Source of the DNA: Vibrio owensii CAIM 1854 = LMG 25443
Lineage (GTDB): Bacteria > Pseudomonadota > Gammaproteobacteria > Enterobacterales > Vibrionaceae
DNA: 63,070 bases
Assembly: GCF_000817815.1 (NCBI RefSeq)
Contig: NZ_JPRD01000046.1
Coordinates: 1-63,070 of the forward strand
Direction: 5' to 3'
Shown here: one piece after another, positions 34,290 to 43,273 of the stretch
Position numbering within the stretch: the first letter of the stretch is position 1
Layout: every line of letters begins with the position of its first letter
Translations under genes and position numbers: made by a program
Notes under the pieces: model-generated
The model's database searches: none
What the model was told of the DNA's origin: nothing
The model's input: the letters and a program-made list of their open reading frames with translations, nothing else

Positions 34290-37200
34290 ATGACAAAAGC
34301 AACGATTCTCTCCGTCACGAATCCGTCTGAGCGTGGCGACAAAAAACAGCTTGGCAACCTACCTGGTGCCGCATTGCCAATGGCGATTGCAGAGCTGGCT
34401 AAACAGCATTCAAGCCACTCTCTGCTTGTAGTTCCCGATCCGCAAATGGCGCTTAAGCTCCAAGCAGAAATAGAGCAGTTTACTGATCAATCGGTCAGCC
34501 TATTCCCTGATTGGGAAACACTGCCTTACGATAACTTCTCTCCGCACCAAGAAATCATCTCAGACCGTATTGCGCGTTTATATCAGCTACCAAACCAAGC
34601 CGGTGGCGTAACGATTGTGCCAGTAAGCACCGTATTACAGCGCCAGTCTCCACGTGACTTCTTGTTGCAACACACCTTGATGGTAAAAACAGGCGATCAG
34701 TTCTCGCTAGAGAAGCTTCGCGTTCAACTTGAAAACTCAGGTTATCGCCATGTCGATCAAGTGTTTGGTCCTGGTGAGTACGCAAGCCGTGGTTCGATCC
34801 TTGATTTGTTCCCGATGGGCAGCTCAGATCCATACCGTATTGATTTCTTCGATGATGAGATCGATACGATCCGAACGTTCGATCCAGAGAACCAACGTTC
34901 TATCGAAGACATTCAGCAAATCCAGTTATTGCCAGCTCACGAATTCCCGACCACAAAAGCAGCTATCGAAGATTTTCGTACTCGTTGGCGCTCTCAGTTC
35001 GAAGCACGACGCGAACCTGAATCGATTTACATGCAAGTCACCAAAGGCACGTGGCCAGCAGGTATCGAGTACTGGCAACCACTGTTCTTCGATCATACAG
35101 AAACGTTATTTGACTATTTACCTGAAGACTCGCAACTGATCATCGTTGGTGATATTGAAGCTGCGGTTGATACCTTCTTAAATGACGTCGACTACCGCTA
35201 TGATCAAAAGAAAATCGATCCACTGCGTCCGCTGTTAGCGCCACACGAATTGTGGCTCAAGAAAGACGAACTCTTTGCCCAGTTTAAACAACTGCCACAA
35301 GCACAGTTAAGCTTAGAGAAAATCGTTAAGCGTGCAGGTCGCCAAAACCTCGCCGTGCAATCTCTTGCAGAACTCGGCGTTCAACAGCAGAACAAAGAGC
35401 CACTGGCACGTTTACGTCAATTCAGTGAACAGTTCCTAGGCAAAATCGTCTTCTCAGTCGAGTCAGAAGGCCGCCGTGAGGCACTAACCGAGCTTCTCCA
35501 AGGCATCAAAGTTCGCCCTGTCGTACATGGCTCACTCTATCAAGCGCTTGATTCTGACGATCGCTTCAGCTTGATTCTAGGTGCTGCAGAACACGGTTTT
35601 ATCCATGATGAGCTCAACTTTGCACTGATTTGCGAAAGCGACTTGTTGGGCGATCGCGTTATCCAACGCCGCCGTAAAGACAAGAAAACCGTTAACAGTG
35701 ACACTGTTATCCGTCACCTAGCCGAACTTAAACCGGGCCAGCCTGTTGTTCACATCGATCACGGTATCGGCCGCTACATTGGCTTGCAAACGCTTGAGGC
35801 TGGCGGAATGAAAACAGAGTACGTGACTCTTGAGTATCAAAACGATGCCAAGCTTTACGTGCCAGTGTCTTCATTAAACTTAATCAGTCGCTATTCAGGT
35901 GGCGCTGAAGACAGTGCGCCGCTGCATAAACTGGGTGGTGAAGCGTGGGCGAAAGCTCGTCGTAAAGCTGCAGAGAAAGTGCGTGATGTTGCCGCTGAGC
36001 TTCTGGATGTTTACGCGAAACGAGAGTTGAAACCGGGCTACAAGTTTGAATTAGACCGTGGTCAATACGCGACCTTCAAAGCGACTTTCCCGTTTGAAGA
36101 GACCGATGATCAATCAATGGCCATCAATGCGGTTCTGTCCGATATGTGCCAAGCAAAAGCCATGGACCGCCTTGTGTGTGGTGATGTGGGCTTTGGTAAA
36201 ACAGAAGTTGCGATGCGCGCGGCATTTGTTGCCACAGACAACAGTAAACAAGTGGCGGTCTTGGTTCCGACGACCCTACTTGCACAACAGCACTTTGAAA
36301 ACTTCCGTGACCGATTTGCAAACTTACCAATTCGCGTAGAAGTGCTTTCTCGTTTTAAATCGGCAAAAGAGCAAAAAGTGATTCTCCAAGATGTTGCCGA
36401 TGGCAAAGTCGACATCGTAGTAGGCACTCACAAACTGCTCTCAAGCGACATCAAATTCAAAGACCTTGGTTTATTGATCGTCGATGAAGAGCATCGCTTT
36501 GGTGTGCGCCAAAAAGAAAAAGTGAAAGCGATGCGTGCGGATGTCGACATTCTAACGCTTACTGCGACACCAATTCCGCGAACGCTGAACATGGCGATGA
36601 GTGGCATGCGCGACTTGTCGATCATCGCGACTCCACCAGCACGCCGTTTGGCAATCAAAACGTTTGTGCGTCAACGTGAAGACTCCGTGGTTCGTGAAGC
36701 GGCATTGCGTGAAATCATGCGTGGTGGTCAGGTTTACTTCCTGCATAACCAAGTCGAAACCATCGAGAAAACAGCCGAAGATCTGCAGAAACTCATCCCT
36801 GAAGCGCGTGTGACCGTTGCCCATGGCCAGATGCGTGAGCGCGAGCTAGAACGCATTATGAATGACTTCTATCATCAGCGTTTCAATCTTTTGGTGTGTA
36901 CCACCATCATAGAAACCGGTATCGACGTTCCGACCGCCAACACCATTATCATGGACCGAGCAGATAACCTTGGTCTTGCACAGCTACACCAATTACGTGG
37001 CCGTGTTGGTCGTTCGCATCACCAAGCATACGCTTACTTGCTGACGCCACATCCAAAAGCGATAACAAAAGATGCGATTAAGCGTCTTGATGCGATCGCT
37101 TCGCTGGAAGATCTCGGTGCAGGTTTCACACTGGCCACGCACGATCTTGAGATTCGTGGTGCGGGTGAGCTATTAGGTGACGAACAAAGTGGTCAAATTC

Positions 37201-37751
37201 AATCGGTTGGTTTTACACTGTATATGGAGATGCTTGAACAAGCGGTTGAAGCATTGAAAGAAGGTAAAGAGCCATCGCTGGATGATCTACTTCGCGAGCA
37301 AACCGAAATTGAGATGCGTATTCCTGCCCTACTGCCGGATGATTACATTCCGGATGTGAACACGCGTTTATCGATGTACAAACGTATTGCAAGTGTGAGC
37401 GACAATGAGGGCTTATCCGAGCTTAAGGTTGAACTGATTGACCGATTCGGTCTGTTACCTGATGCAACTAAGAATCTCCTATCTGTCTCAGAGCTGAAAA
37501 TTGGGGCAGGAAGTCTCAAAGCGAAGAAGATTGAGGCGCATGACAAGGGCGGATTCATTGAGTTTTACCCTGATGCTGACATAAACCCAGCGTATTTAGT
37601 TAAACTCCTGCAATCACAGCCGCAAAAATTTGCAATGGAAGGTCCAACTAAGTTCAAGTTTAGCGTACCATTAACGGACCGACGTAAACGCATTCAGTTT
37701 GTTCAAGACTTACTGAATGATTTCAAACAGAATTTATTACCAACGAGCTAA
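34290..37751 (+). CDS. mfd: Transcription-repair coupling factor
   Basis: Mfd removes RNA polymerase stalled at DNA lesions and recruits UvrAB. The 1153-residue protein has the UvrB-like N-terminal region (about 1-340) and the RNA polymerase-interacting domain near 475-545 (VVHIDHGIGRYIGLQ). The translocase core has Walker A GDVGFGKTEVA (about 630), DEEHRFG (about 732) and TATPIPRTL. The TRG-type motif LHQLRGRVGRSHHQAYAYLL precedes the C-terminal autoinhibitory domain. It follows the PilZ gene by 5 bp, so the two are likely cotranscribed. The identification is firm. Confidence 0.98.
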   Translation: MTKATILSVTNPSERGDKKQLGNLPGAALPMAIAELAKQHSSHSLLVVPDPQMALKLQAEIEQFTDQSVSLFPDWETLPYDNFSPHQEIISDRIARLYQLPNQAGGVTIVPVSTVLQRQSPRDFLLQHTLMVKTGDQFSLEKLRVQLENSGYRHVDQVFGPGEYASRGSILDLFPMGSSDPYRIDFFDDEIDTIRTFDPENQRSIEDIQQIQLLPAHEFPTTKAAIEDFRTRWRSQFEARREPESIYMQVTKGTWPAGIEYWQPLFFDHTETLFDYLPEDSQLIIVGDIEAAVDTFLNDVDYRYDQKKIDPLRPLLAPHELWLKKDELFAQFKQLPQAQLSLEKIVKRAGRQNLAVQSLAELGVQQQNKEPLARLRQFSEQFLGKIVFSVESEGRREALTELLQGIKVRPVVHGSLYQALDSDDRFSLILGAAEHGFIHDELNFALICESDLLGDRVIQRRRKDKKTVNSDTVIRHLAELKPGQPVVHIDHGIGRYIGLQTLEAGGMKTEYVTLEYQNDAKLYVPVSSLNLISRYSGGAEDSAPLHKLGGEAWAKARRKAAEKVRDVAAELLDVYAKRELKPGYKFELDRGQYATFKATFPFEETDDQSMAINAVLSDMCQAKAMDRLVCGDVGFGKTEVAMRAAFVATDNSKQVAVLVPTTLLAQQHFENFRDRFANLPIRVEVLSRFKSAKEQKVILQDVADGKVDIVVGTHKLLSSDIKFKDLGLLIVDEEHRFGVRQKEKVKAMRADVDILTLTATPIPRTLNMAMSGMRDLSIIATPPARRLAIKTFVRQREDSVVREAALREIMRGGQVYFLHNQVETIEKTAEDLQKLIPEARVTVAHGQMRERELERIMNDFYHQRFNLLVCTTIIETGIDVPTANTIIMDRADNLGLAQLHQLRGRVGRSHHQAYAYLLTPHPKAITKDAIKRLDAIASLEDLGAGFTLATHDLEIRGAGELLGDEQSGQIQSVGFTLYMEMLEQAVEALKEGKEPSLDDLLREQTEIEMRIPALLPDDYIPDVNTRLSMYKRIASVSDNEGLSELKVELIDRFGLLPDATKNLLSVSELKIGAGSLKAKKIEAHDKGGFIEFYPDADINPAYLVKLLQSQPQKFAMEGPTKFKFSVPLTDRRKRIQFVQDLLNDFKQNLLPTS

Positions 37752-37758
37752 TAGTCGA

Positions 37759-38526
37759 ATGAGAATACTGATCCCATTATTACTTCTTTGTGTCTCAATG
37801 CCATCTTGGGCTGCGCGTCAATTTGATATTGAAGTAATTATTTTCAAGCGAGCAGTCGACGCTGAAAGCACCAGTGAATCATGGCCAAATGAACTGCCTA
37901 AGATCGAAATGAGCAATGTCGGCAGTTTAGACAGCGAATCTTACCGCCGTTCAAAAGGCGTAACCTTGCTACCACGTTCTTCTTTCCGTTTGAACGCCCA
38001 AGAATCCGCATTAAATAATCATGCTGGTTTCAAAGTGCTTAAGCACGTGGCATGGCGTCAAGGTGACCGAGGTAAAGCAAGCGCTCCTATTTTCCGCATC
38101 GTTGGTGGTCGCGATTTCTCAGGCTCTTACAACGCTGATGGTAGCCCAATCGGTAGTAGCTCTTCGCTAACAAGCGATGGTTACAGCGAAGAGAATGTGA
38201 GCGGTCCACTTTATGAGCTAGACGGCAAGCTACAAATTTATGTCCAGCACTACTTGTTCGCTGAAACGACGATGGATTTACGTGAACCGAGTGTTCGCGA
38301 AATCCACATCGAATCACAGCCATCAGATCAGCTGACAAATGAGTTGGGTGAAGTAGACGGTAATGTACAAGTCGGTAACTTGGCAGAAGTTTCGCCAACA
38401 GTGACCGAAGAGAAGTTCTTGAAGAGCTTCCGAATGGATCAAAAGCGCCGTATGCGCAGTAGTGAAACGCACTACTTAGACAACCCACTGATGGGGATGA
38501 TCATTCAAGTTCGTCGCGTTCAATAA
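37759..38526 (+). CDS. csiV: Periplasmic peptidoglycan-binding protein CsiV
   Basis: This is a 255-residue exported protein. The start at 37759, seven bases after the mfd stop, gives a signal peptide MRILIPLLLLCVSMPSWA and the mature start ARQFDIEVIIFKR, which marks the CsiV family. In V. cholerae CsiV binds peptidoglycan and acts with LpoA to support PBP1A. It is probably cotranscribed with mfd and is followed by a strong terminator. lpoB, the PBP1B activator, lies about 4 kb further on, so both synthase pathways have an accessory factor in this window. Confidence 0.87.
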   Translation: MRILIPLLLLCVSMPSWAARQFDIEVIIFKRAVDAESTSESWPNELPKIEMSNVGSLDSESYRRSKGVTLLPRSSFRLNAQESALNNHAGFKVLKHVAWRQGDRGKASAPIFRIVGGRDFSGSYNADGSPIGSSSSLTSDGYSEENVSGPLYELDGKLQIYVQHYLFAETTMDLREPSVREIHIESQPSDQLTNELGEVDGNVQVGNLAEVSPTVTEEKFLKSFRMDQKRRMRSSETHYLDNPLMGMIIQVRRVQ

Positions 38527-38542
38527 GGCACGAATTCAACAG

Positions 38543-38574
38543 AAAAGCGCAGCACTGGCTGCGCTTTGTTTTAT
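38543..38574 (+). terminator. Terminator of mfd-csiV
   Basis: AAAAGCGCAGC and GCTGCGCTTT arms with a 4-nt loop, followed by GTTTT, lie 16 bases after the csiV stop. Confidence 0.9.
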
Positions 38575-38605
38575 CTAGAATCTCACATGGAAGTTGTATC
38601 GATTC

Positions 38606-39154
38606 ATGGCACCAGATTTTGAAATCATAACACCACGCTTAGCGCTCAAACTGATTCCATCAGAGCAAGCACACTCATTACAACGTTTACTCGTTGAATC
38701 CCCTTCCCTACATCAATGGTTAGATTGGTGTGACGAGGACGTCTCTCTAAAAGATGCTCAAGATTTTCTATTGGCAACCCGCTTAAACTGGGTAAAAACC
38801 GAAGCTTTCGGCTTTGGGGTTTATGAACGAGAACACAACAACCTCGTTGGAATGGCAGCTGTGAATGAGCTATACCACACCTTCAACATGGCGAGCATTG
38901 GTTATTGGATTGCTGATCGCTATCAGCGCAATGGTTATGCTCACGAGGCAATTAGAGCACTGGCAGAGTTCTGCTTTGCCAAACTGAATTTAACGCGTGT
39001 AGAGATCGTCTGCGATTTAGACAACACAGCAAGTCAGGCGTTAATTGAGTCGGTTGGAGCTCAAAAAGAAACCATTGCGAGAAATCGCTTTATCTTTCAC
39101 GGAAAACCAAAAGACGGCGTAGTGTACTCGCTGCTTCCTAGCGACTTAGAATGA
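38606..39154 (+). CDS. GNAT family N-acetyltransferase (RimJ/RimL-like)
   Basis: This is a 182-residue acetyltransferase of the RimJ/RimL (Acetyltransf_3) type. It has the opening ITPRLALKLI and an acetyl-CoA site around IADRYQRNGYAHEAIRAL (about 110-128). The late FAKLNLTRVEIVCDLDNTAS is typical of this group. RimL-type enzymes acetylate ribosomal protein L7/L12; the substrate here is not known. The ATG at 38606 is preferred over a TTG four codons upstream; GGAAG lies 5' of both. It stands alone between two terminators. Confidence 0.87.
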   Translation: MAPDFEIITPRLALKLIPSEQAHSLQRLLVESPSLHQWLDWCDEDVSLKDAQDFLLATRLNWVKTEAFGFGVYEREHNNLVGMAAVNELYHTFNMASIGYWIADRYQRNGYAHEAIRALAEFCFAKLNLTRVEIVCDLDNTASQALIESVGAQKETIARNRFIFHGKPKDGVVYSLLPSDLE

Positions 39155-39155
39155 A

Positions 39156-39187
39156 AAAAGCCACCGGCATGCGATGGCTTTTGTTTT
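39156..39187 (+). terminator. Terminator of the acetyltransferase gene
   Basis: AAAAGCCA and TGGCTTTT arms are followed by GTTTT just after the stop codon. Confidence 0.85.
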
Positions 39188-39240
39188 ATTTATCAATGGG
39201 TTACTTCATCGAATATTCGACGCAGAACTCAATCTTCAAA

Positions 39241-40530
39241 TTAGTGCAGCTTCAAGTTTGGACGCAGTACGCGGTTGATACGGCCAACCAACATCATTAG
39301 GCCAGTCTTAATCACACCGTGCAGCGCCATTTGGTGCATGCGGTATAGCGAGATGTAAACCACGCGAGCAATACGACCTTCAACCATCATGGAGCCTTTA
39401 GTTAGGTTACCCATCAAGCTACCTACTGTAGAGAAGCGGCTTAGAGAAACCAAAGAACCGTGGTCTTTGTATTCGTACTCTTTTAGCTCACGGCCGTTAA
39501 GCATAGCAACGATGTTAGTGAACGCTTGGCTCGCCATTTGGTGTGCAGCTTGAGCACGTGGCGGTACAAATGAACCATCTGGTTGAGTACATTGAGCCAA
39601 ATCACCGATAACAAAGATGTCGTCATCACGAGTGGTTTGTAGCGTGTTTTTCACAACAAGCTGGTTGATACGGTTCGTTTCTAGACCTGCGATGTCTTTG
39701 ATGAAATCTGGTGCCTTGATACCCGCAGCCCATACCATGATTTGAGCAGGGATCTTCTCGCCGTCTTTCGTTGTCAGACCATCTTTATCGGCTTGTGTCA
39801 CCATCGTCGCTGTGCGTACGTTTACACCTAGCTTAACCAACTCTTGGTGCGCCGCAGAAGAAATACGTGGTGGAAGTGCAGGAAGAATGCGCTCACCCGC
39901 TTCAACAAGGTTTACGTTTAGCTTGCTAGAATCTAGGTCACCAAAACCGTATGTACGTAACTCTTTCACTGCGTTGTGAAGTTCAGCAGATAGCTCAACA
40001 CCCGTTGCACCCGCACCAACAATCGCGATATCGACTGTGCCGTTACCGTTTTTCGCGTGTAGCTTTAAGAACTCGTTGTTCATTTCGCTACGGAAACGGT
40101 GTGCCTGTTCTGGGCTATCTAGGAAGATACAGTTGTCACGAACACCAGGAGTGTTGAAGTCGTTAGATGTAGAACCAATTGCCATCACTAGAATGTCGTA
40201 TTCTAGTTCGCGGCTTGGCATAAGAAGTTCGCCGTGATCGTCTTTAAGCTCACTAAGAATGATCACTTTACGCTCGCGGTCGATGTCTTGAAGGCTGCCC
40301 ATTTGGAAGTCAAAGCTGTGGTTTTTCGCATGAGCACGGTAGCTCAGTGCATCCACACCTTCATCCAATGAACCTGTTGCTACTTCGTGCAATAGCGGTT
40401 TCCACAAGTGGCTCGCTTTACGGTCTACCAGTGTAATTTGCGCACGGTTCTTACGACCCAGAGTGCGGCCCAGTTTGGTTGCCAACTCAAGGCCACCAGC
40501 ACCGCCGCCTACAACGATAATGCGTGTCAC
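39241..40530 (-). CDS. ndh: NADH dehydrogenase type II (non-proton-pumping)
   Basis: NDH-2 oxidises NADH and reduces quinone at the inner face of the membrane. The 429-residue protein starts at a GTG (40528-40530) with GAGGA eight bases upstream. The FAD site VVGGGAGGLELATKLG opens the protein, and the NADH site VGAGATGVELSAEL lies near residue 170. A second FAD motif VIGDLAQ lies near 300, and a C-terminal amphipathic membrane anchor follows. Upstream is a perfect FNR box, in keeping with anaerobic repression of ndh in E. coli. The gene ends the minus-strand cluster shared with enterics (hinT to ndh). Confidence 0.97.
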   Translation of the reverse strand: MTRIIVVGGGAGGLELATKLGRTLGRKNRAQITLVDRKASHLWKPLLHEVATGSLDEGVDALSYRAHAKNHSFDFQMGSLQDIDRERKVIILSELKDDHGELLMPSRELEYDILVMAIGSTSNDFNTPGVRDNCIFLDSPEQAHRFRSEMNNEFLKLHAKNGNGTVDIAIVGAGATGVELSAELHNAVKELRTYGFGDLDSSKLNVNLVEAGERILPALPPRISSAAHQELVKLGVNVRTATMVTQADKDGLTTKDGEKIPAQIMVWAAGIKAPDFIKDIAGLETNRINQLVVKNTLQTTRDDDIFVIGDLAQCTQPDGSFVPPRAQAAHQMASQAFTNIVAMLNGRELKEYEYKDHGSLVSLSRFSTVGSLMGNLTKGSMMVEGRIARVVYISLYRMHQMALHGVIKTGLMMLVGRINRVLRPNLKLH

Positions 40531-40998
40531 AATGTTATCCTCTACAAAAATGAATATATGGGTTCAGCTCGATGCTGACTCACAGTACTCTGCGGTCATA
40601 CATCCAACCGATGAATTCTTTGGTCTCTAGAGGTGAGCTCACTTTTGGATAAACACCGATACCATCTTGTTTTTTGCTTATTCTTATTAGCTTATTGATG
40701 TGCATCGGTTTCTTGGTCTGAAATACACGATCTCAGACAAAAAATGGGCAAGTTTCTTACTCGCTCTCAATTTTTTTTGATATTTATCAAATTATTTTTA
40801 CTGAGTTCATTATATAGGGCAATCTTTTGATGGCAACAAAAATCCTTACTCGAGATACGGATTGGCTAATTTTCGTCTGTTTGACGGTAACGTTTTCGTG
40901 CCACAAAAGGTTAAATCGATAAATCACGCCGATAAATCGATACAAAATGTAAAATTTTCCGGAATCAGTGCCGCTCGTTTGAGCACTAGTAGAAACAA
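40531..40998 (-). other. Intergenic region upstream of ndh, no gene seen
   Basis: About 470 bp is without a convincing coding frame. It holds the ndh promoter region, an FNR box (40777-40790) and a short direct repeat CGATAAATC (40917-40925 and 40930-40938). The ndh leader could be long. A -35/-10 pair could not be assigned securely. Confidence 0.5.
40777..40790 (-). promoter_or_regulatory. FNR box upstream of ndh
   Basis: TTGATATTTATCAA is an exact match to the FNR consensus TTGATNNNNATCAA, about 250 bp before the ndh start codon. It is palindromic, so strand is nominal. E. coli ndh is repressed by FNR. Confidence 0.75.
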
Positions 40999-41024
40999 AA
41001 ACAGCACTTCGAAAAGTGCTGTTT
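40999..41024 (-). terminator. Terminator of the lpoB-thiK-ycfP transcript
   Basis: AAACAGCACTT (40999-41009) and AAGTGCTGTTT (41014-41024) form an 11-bp stem. On the minus strand it is followed by TTTGTTTCT, and it lies 33 bases after the ycfP stop. Confidence 0.85.
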
Positions 41025-41056
41025 AAACAAAATAAGTTTGTTCGCCCTAAAGCCAG

Positions 41057-41596
41057 TTAGGCGCTTTTGAATGCCTTCATCGCTTGCAGATGATGAGAGA
41101 TCTTCTTGAACTTATGGGTTTGGGTTTCATCCCAAATGATTTCGTAGTGTTTATCCAGTTCTGCTGCGGTTTTTGAGTTGTCGTGGATTTCATCTTCTTT
41201 CGACAAAATCACCAAACAGCGCTCTTTGTTTTTCGCACGGAATTGCTCCACACATTTGGTCGCAATATCTTCGTACTCTTCTGGACGGTCAATACGCCCT
41301 GCCATCGTCTTCTCTGGATGCAAGTTCGGGTTGAACATCACTTGCTTAATGCCGCAAAGAAAACCGATTCGCTCTGACCAGTATGCGCCAAGGCCAACAC
41401 CACAAATCAGTGGGTTTGGATCGTCCGCTTGGTCAATGACCTTAGACACTTCTTTCAATAAGTGCTGCATGTCATGCTTAGGATGAAGTGTGCTGTAGTT
41501 GATGAAACGAACGTCATCATCGATGAATTGCAATTGAAGAACTTTTTCGTGGTTACCCGGGCTTGTACTATCAAAGCCGTGCAAGTAAATAATCAT
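41057..41596 (-). CDS. ycfP: YcfP family alpha/beta-hydrolase-fold protein (UPF0227)
   Basis: This is a 179-residue cytoplasmic protein very similar to E. coli YcfP: MIIYLHGFDSTSPGNHEKVLQ, YSTLHPKHDMQHLLKEV and IWDETQTHKFK. The fold is alpha/beta hydrolase, but the nucleophile elbow reads GVGLGAYW. The usual serine of GxSxG is replaced by glycine, as in E. coli YcfP, so classic esterase activity is doubtful. The biochemical role is unknown. It follows thiK in the minus-strand cluster and precedes ndh after a terminator. Confidence 0.93.
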   Translation of the reverse strand: MIIYLHGFDSTSPGNHEKVLQLQFIDDDVRFINYSTLHPKHDMQHLLKEVSKVIDQADDPNPLICGVGLGAYWSERIGFLCGIKQVMFNPNLHPEKTMAGRIDRPEEYEDIATKCVEQFRAKNKERCLVILSKEDEIHDNSKTAAELDKHYEIIWDETQTHKFKKISHHLQAMKAFKSA

Positions 41597-41671
41597 GTGT
41601 ACCTCTCCCTGTGACTTGCTGGTACTTCACTTTAAACTACCACTATTTCTTTATGGTTAAAGAGGAAAAAG

Positions 41672-42553
41672 TCATGAGTTATCAAAACAGTGATCTTCCA
41701 TACATAATAAGTCTTTAAACTCACGAGCACTGTCTAAGTATTGTTCATCATCCCACAATTTGTAGGCCAATAAATACCAAAGCATCGCCATCATTCGAGT
41801 TCTTGGCATCCACGCTCTCACGCCTTCCAACCATAAAGCGACGTCTTCAATGCCACGAATCTGGCAATATTGTTCTACACCTAGTTCAATAGGCACATCG
41901 GCGAGTTGCAGAATCAGCGTCAAGTCGAGCCTTGGGTCCGCTAAGCCAGCGTACTCCCAATCGATCACTTTCACGCCCTCTTCGCCACGAACTAAGTTGT
42001 AACACCCAAGATCAAAATGACACAGCGCTGCAGGAACTTGCGCCACGCTTGGCTCAGAACGCCACTTTTGATAAAGCGCTTCGTACTCAGTGCCAACATA
42101 CTGGCCACTCAGTTCCAACCAATAATGGTCGATGCGCGAAAGATACGAGAACGGTACTAGAGGAACTGCCGTTGCAGGATATTCATGAACCCTAGCAGCA
42201 ATCGGTAATAGCTCTTCAATATCAATACCTGGCTTCGTCAGCGTTTCACCCGGCACCCACTCCACTAACAAACCTTGCTCATGTACAAAGACGGGCTTTG
42301 GACCTAGGTTGAGAGGGGTAATCGCATTGAGTACTTGATATTCGTTGTGACGAGAAATAGCAAAGGCCTTGCACACGTTACTGGTCGGTCGCCAGACGTA
42401 AGCAAGACCTTCTGAGGATTCCAACCGCCAACAGCGATTGGTAAGCCCACCAGTGACGGTTTGAACCTTCACTGGTGGTGATGCAAAGAAGCCATCAAGC
42501 GCATTTAAACTCGGGTCTAATTGTTTCGCTTGTTGCCAAGAAAACCACGCCAT
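41672..42553 (-). CDS. thiK: Thiamine/choline kinase-like phosphotransferase (ThiK/YcfN position)
   Basis: This is a 293-residue protein of the aminoglycoside/choline kinase fold. The catalytic loop HFDLGCYNLV (about 170) and metal site IDWEYAG (about 190) are intact, so it should be an active kinase. In E. coli the gene at this position, thiK (ycfN), phosphorylates thiamine in salvage; a choline or sugar substrate cannot be excluded. The ATG at 42553 is preferred because GTGGAAAAG lies just before it. Upstream is lpoB; downstream comes ycfP directly, without the nagZ found between them in enterics. Confidence 0.85.
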   Translation of the reverse strand: MAWFSWQQAKQLDPSLNALDGFFASPPVKVQTVTGGLTNRCWRLESSEGLAYVWRPTSNVCKAFAISRHNEYQVLNAITPLNLGPKPVFVHEQGLLVEWVPGETLTKPGIDIEELLPIAARVHEYPATAVPLVPFSYLSRIDHYWLELSGQYVGTEYEALYQKWRSEPSVAQVPAALCHFDLGCYNLVRGEEGVKVIDWEYAGLADPRLDLTLILQLADVPIELGVEQYCQIRGIEDVALWLEGVRAWMPRTRMMAMLWYLLAYKLWDDEQYLDSAREFKDLLCMEDHCFDNS

Positions 42554-42595
42554 GAACGACTTTTCCACTTAGGTCATAAGACCAAACTGAATCAA

Positions 42596-43186
42596 TTAAA
42601 GACCAAATAGGCTCTTAGATTGTTCTTTACGGATTTCCGTTTCATCCGCCCATTCGATCAGACCCGTTTCTAGATCCATTAGGCGCATAGTCATTTTGTA
42701 GTAAACGTCTTTGTCGCTGCCTGCGTTTTTCACGATGCTAGAAAGGTTACCGTAAAGCATGTATTGCGCACCTACCATTTTACCGAATTGGATTGCCGTG
42801 CTTTGGTTTACTAGCTCATCAGTGTTTTGGAAGTTAAGTTGCTCACGAACAGACTCAACACGATCCATGTCTACGAAACGGAACTTACCAGAGTTCAGCA
42901 TCTTAGTAGAAATAGTGTCAGTGATAGACTCCGTATCGATGTGTTCGCTTGTCTTGTTCTTGATGCGCTCAACAAACACGATAGGACGTTGGTCACGAGT
43001 AATTGCTGCCACTGAACCTGACATCATCATGCTGTCTACCATTTCGCCAGCAATTTTTTGTAGATCCGTCGAGCCGAAGTCGATCGTTGTGGTTTCTGTC
43101 GCTTGCGCATCACCGTAAGAGACTTTGTTTGAACAACCACCCAGAATGACGGCAAGACCTAAAAGAGCAATAATACTTTTTTTCAT
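42596..43186 (-). CDS. lpoB: Outer-membrane lipoprotein LpoB, activator of PBP1B
   Basis: LpoB stimulates the peptidoglycan synthase PBP1B across the periplasm. The 196-residue protein has a lipoprotein signal with lipobox LGGC at residues 15-18, a short linker, and the LpoB domain with RPIVFVERIKNKTSEHIDT and MLYGNLSSI. The linker is much shorter than in E. coli LpoB, so the reach across the periplasm may differ. It is in the order ycfL-lpoB-thiK, the same as in E. coli. The family assignment is firm. Confidence 0.94.
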   Translation of the reverse strand: MKKSIIALLGLAVILGGCSNKVSYGDAQATETTTIDFGSTDLQKIAGEMVDSMMMSGSVAAITRDQRPIVFVERIKNKTSEHIDTESITDTISTKMLNSGKFRFVDMDRVESVREQLNFQNTDELVNQSTAIQFGKMVGAQYMLYGNLSSIVKNAGSDKDVYYKMTMRLMDLETGLIEWADETEIRKEQSKSLFGL

Positions 43187-43273
43187 GAGAGTTCCTTAGT
43201 TTGTGTTTCATTCCAAGGCGTCTCCACCTTGGCAAAGCAGCATAGCCGCCGAAATTGTATTACTCGAAACGAG

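Noticed and set aside
40917..40938. Tandem CGATAAATC direct repeats as a regulator binding site
   Set aside because: Only two copies, 4 bp apart, with no known matching regulator; may be chance in AT-rich DNA.
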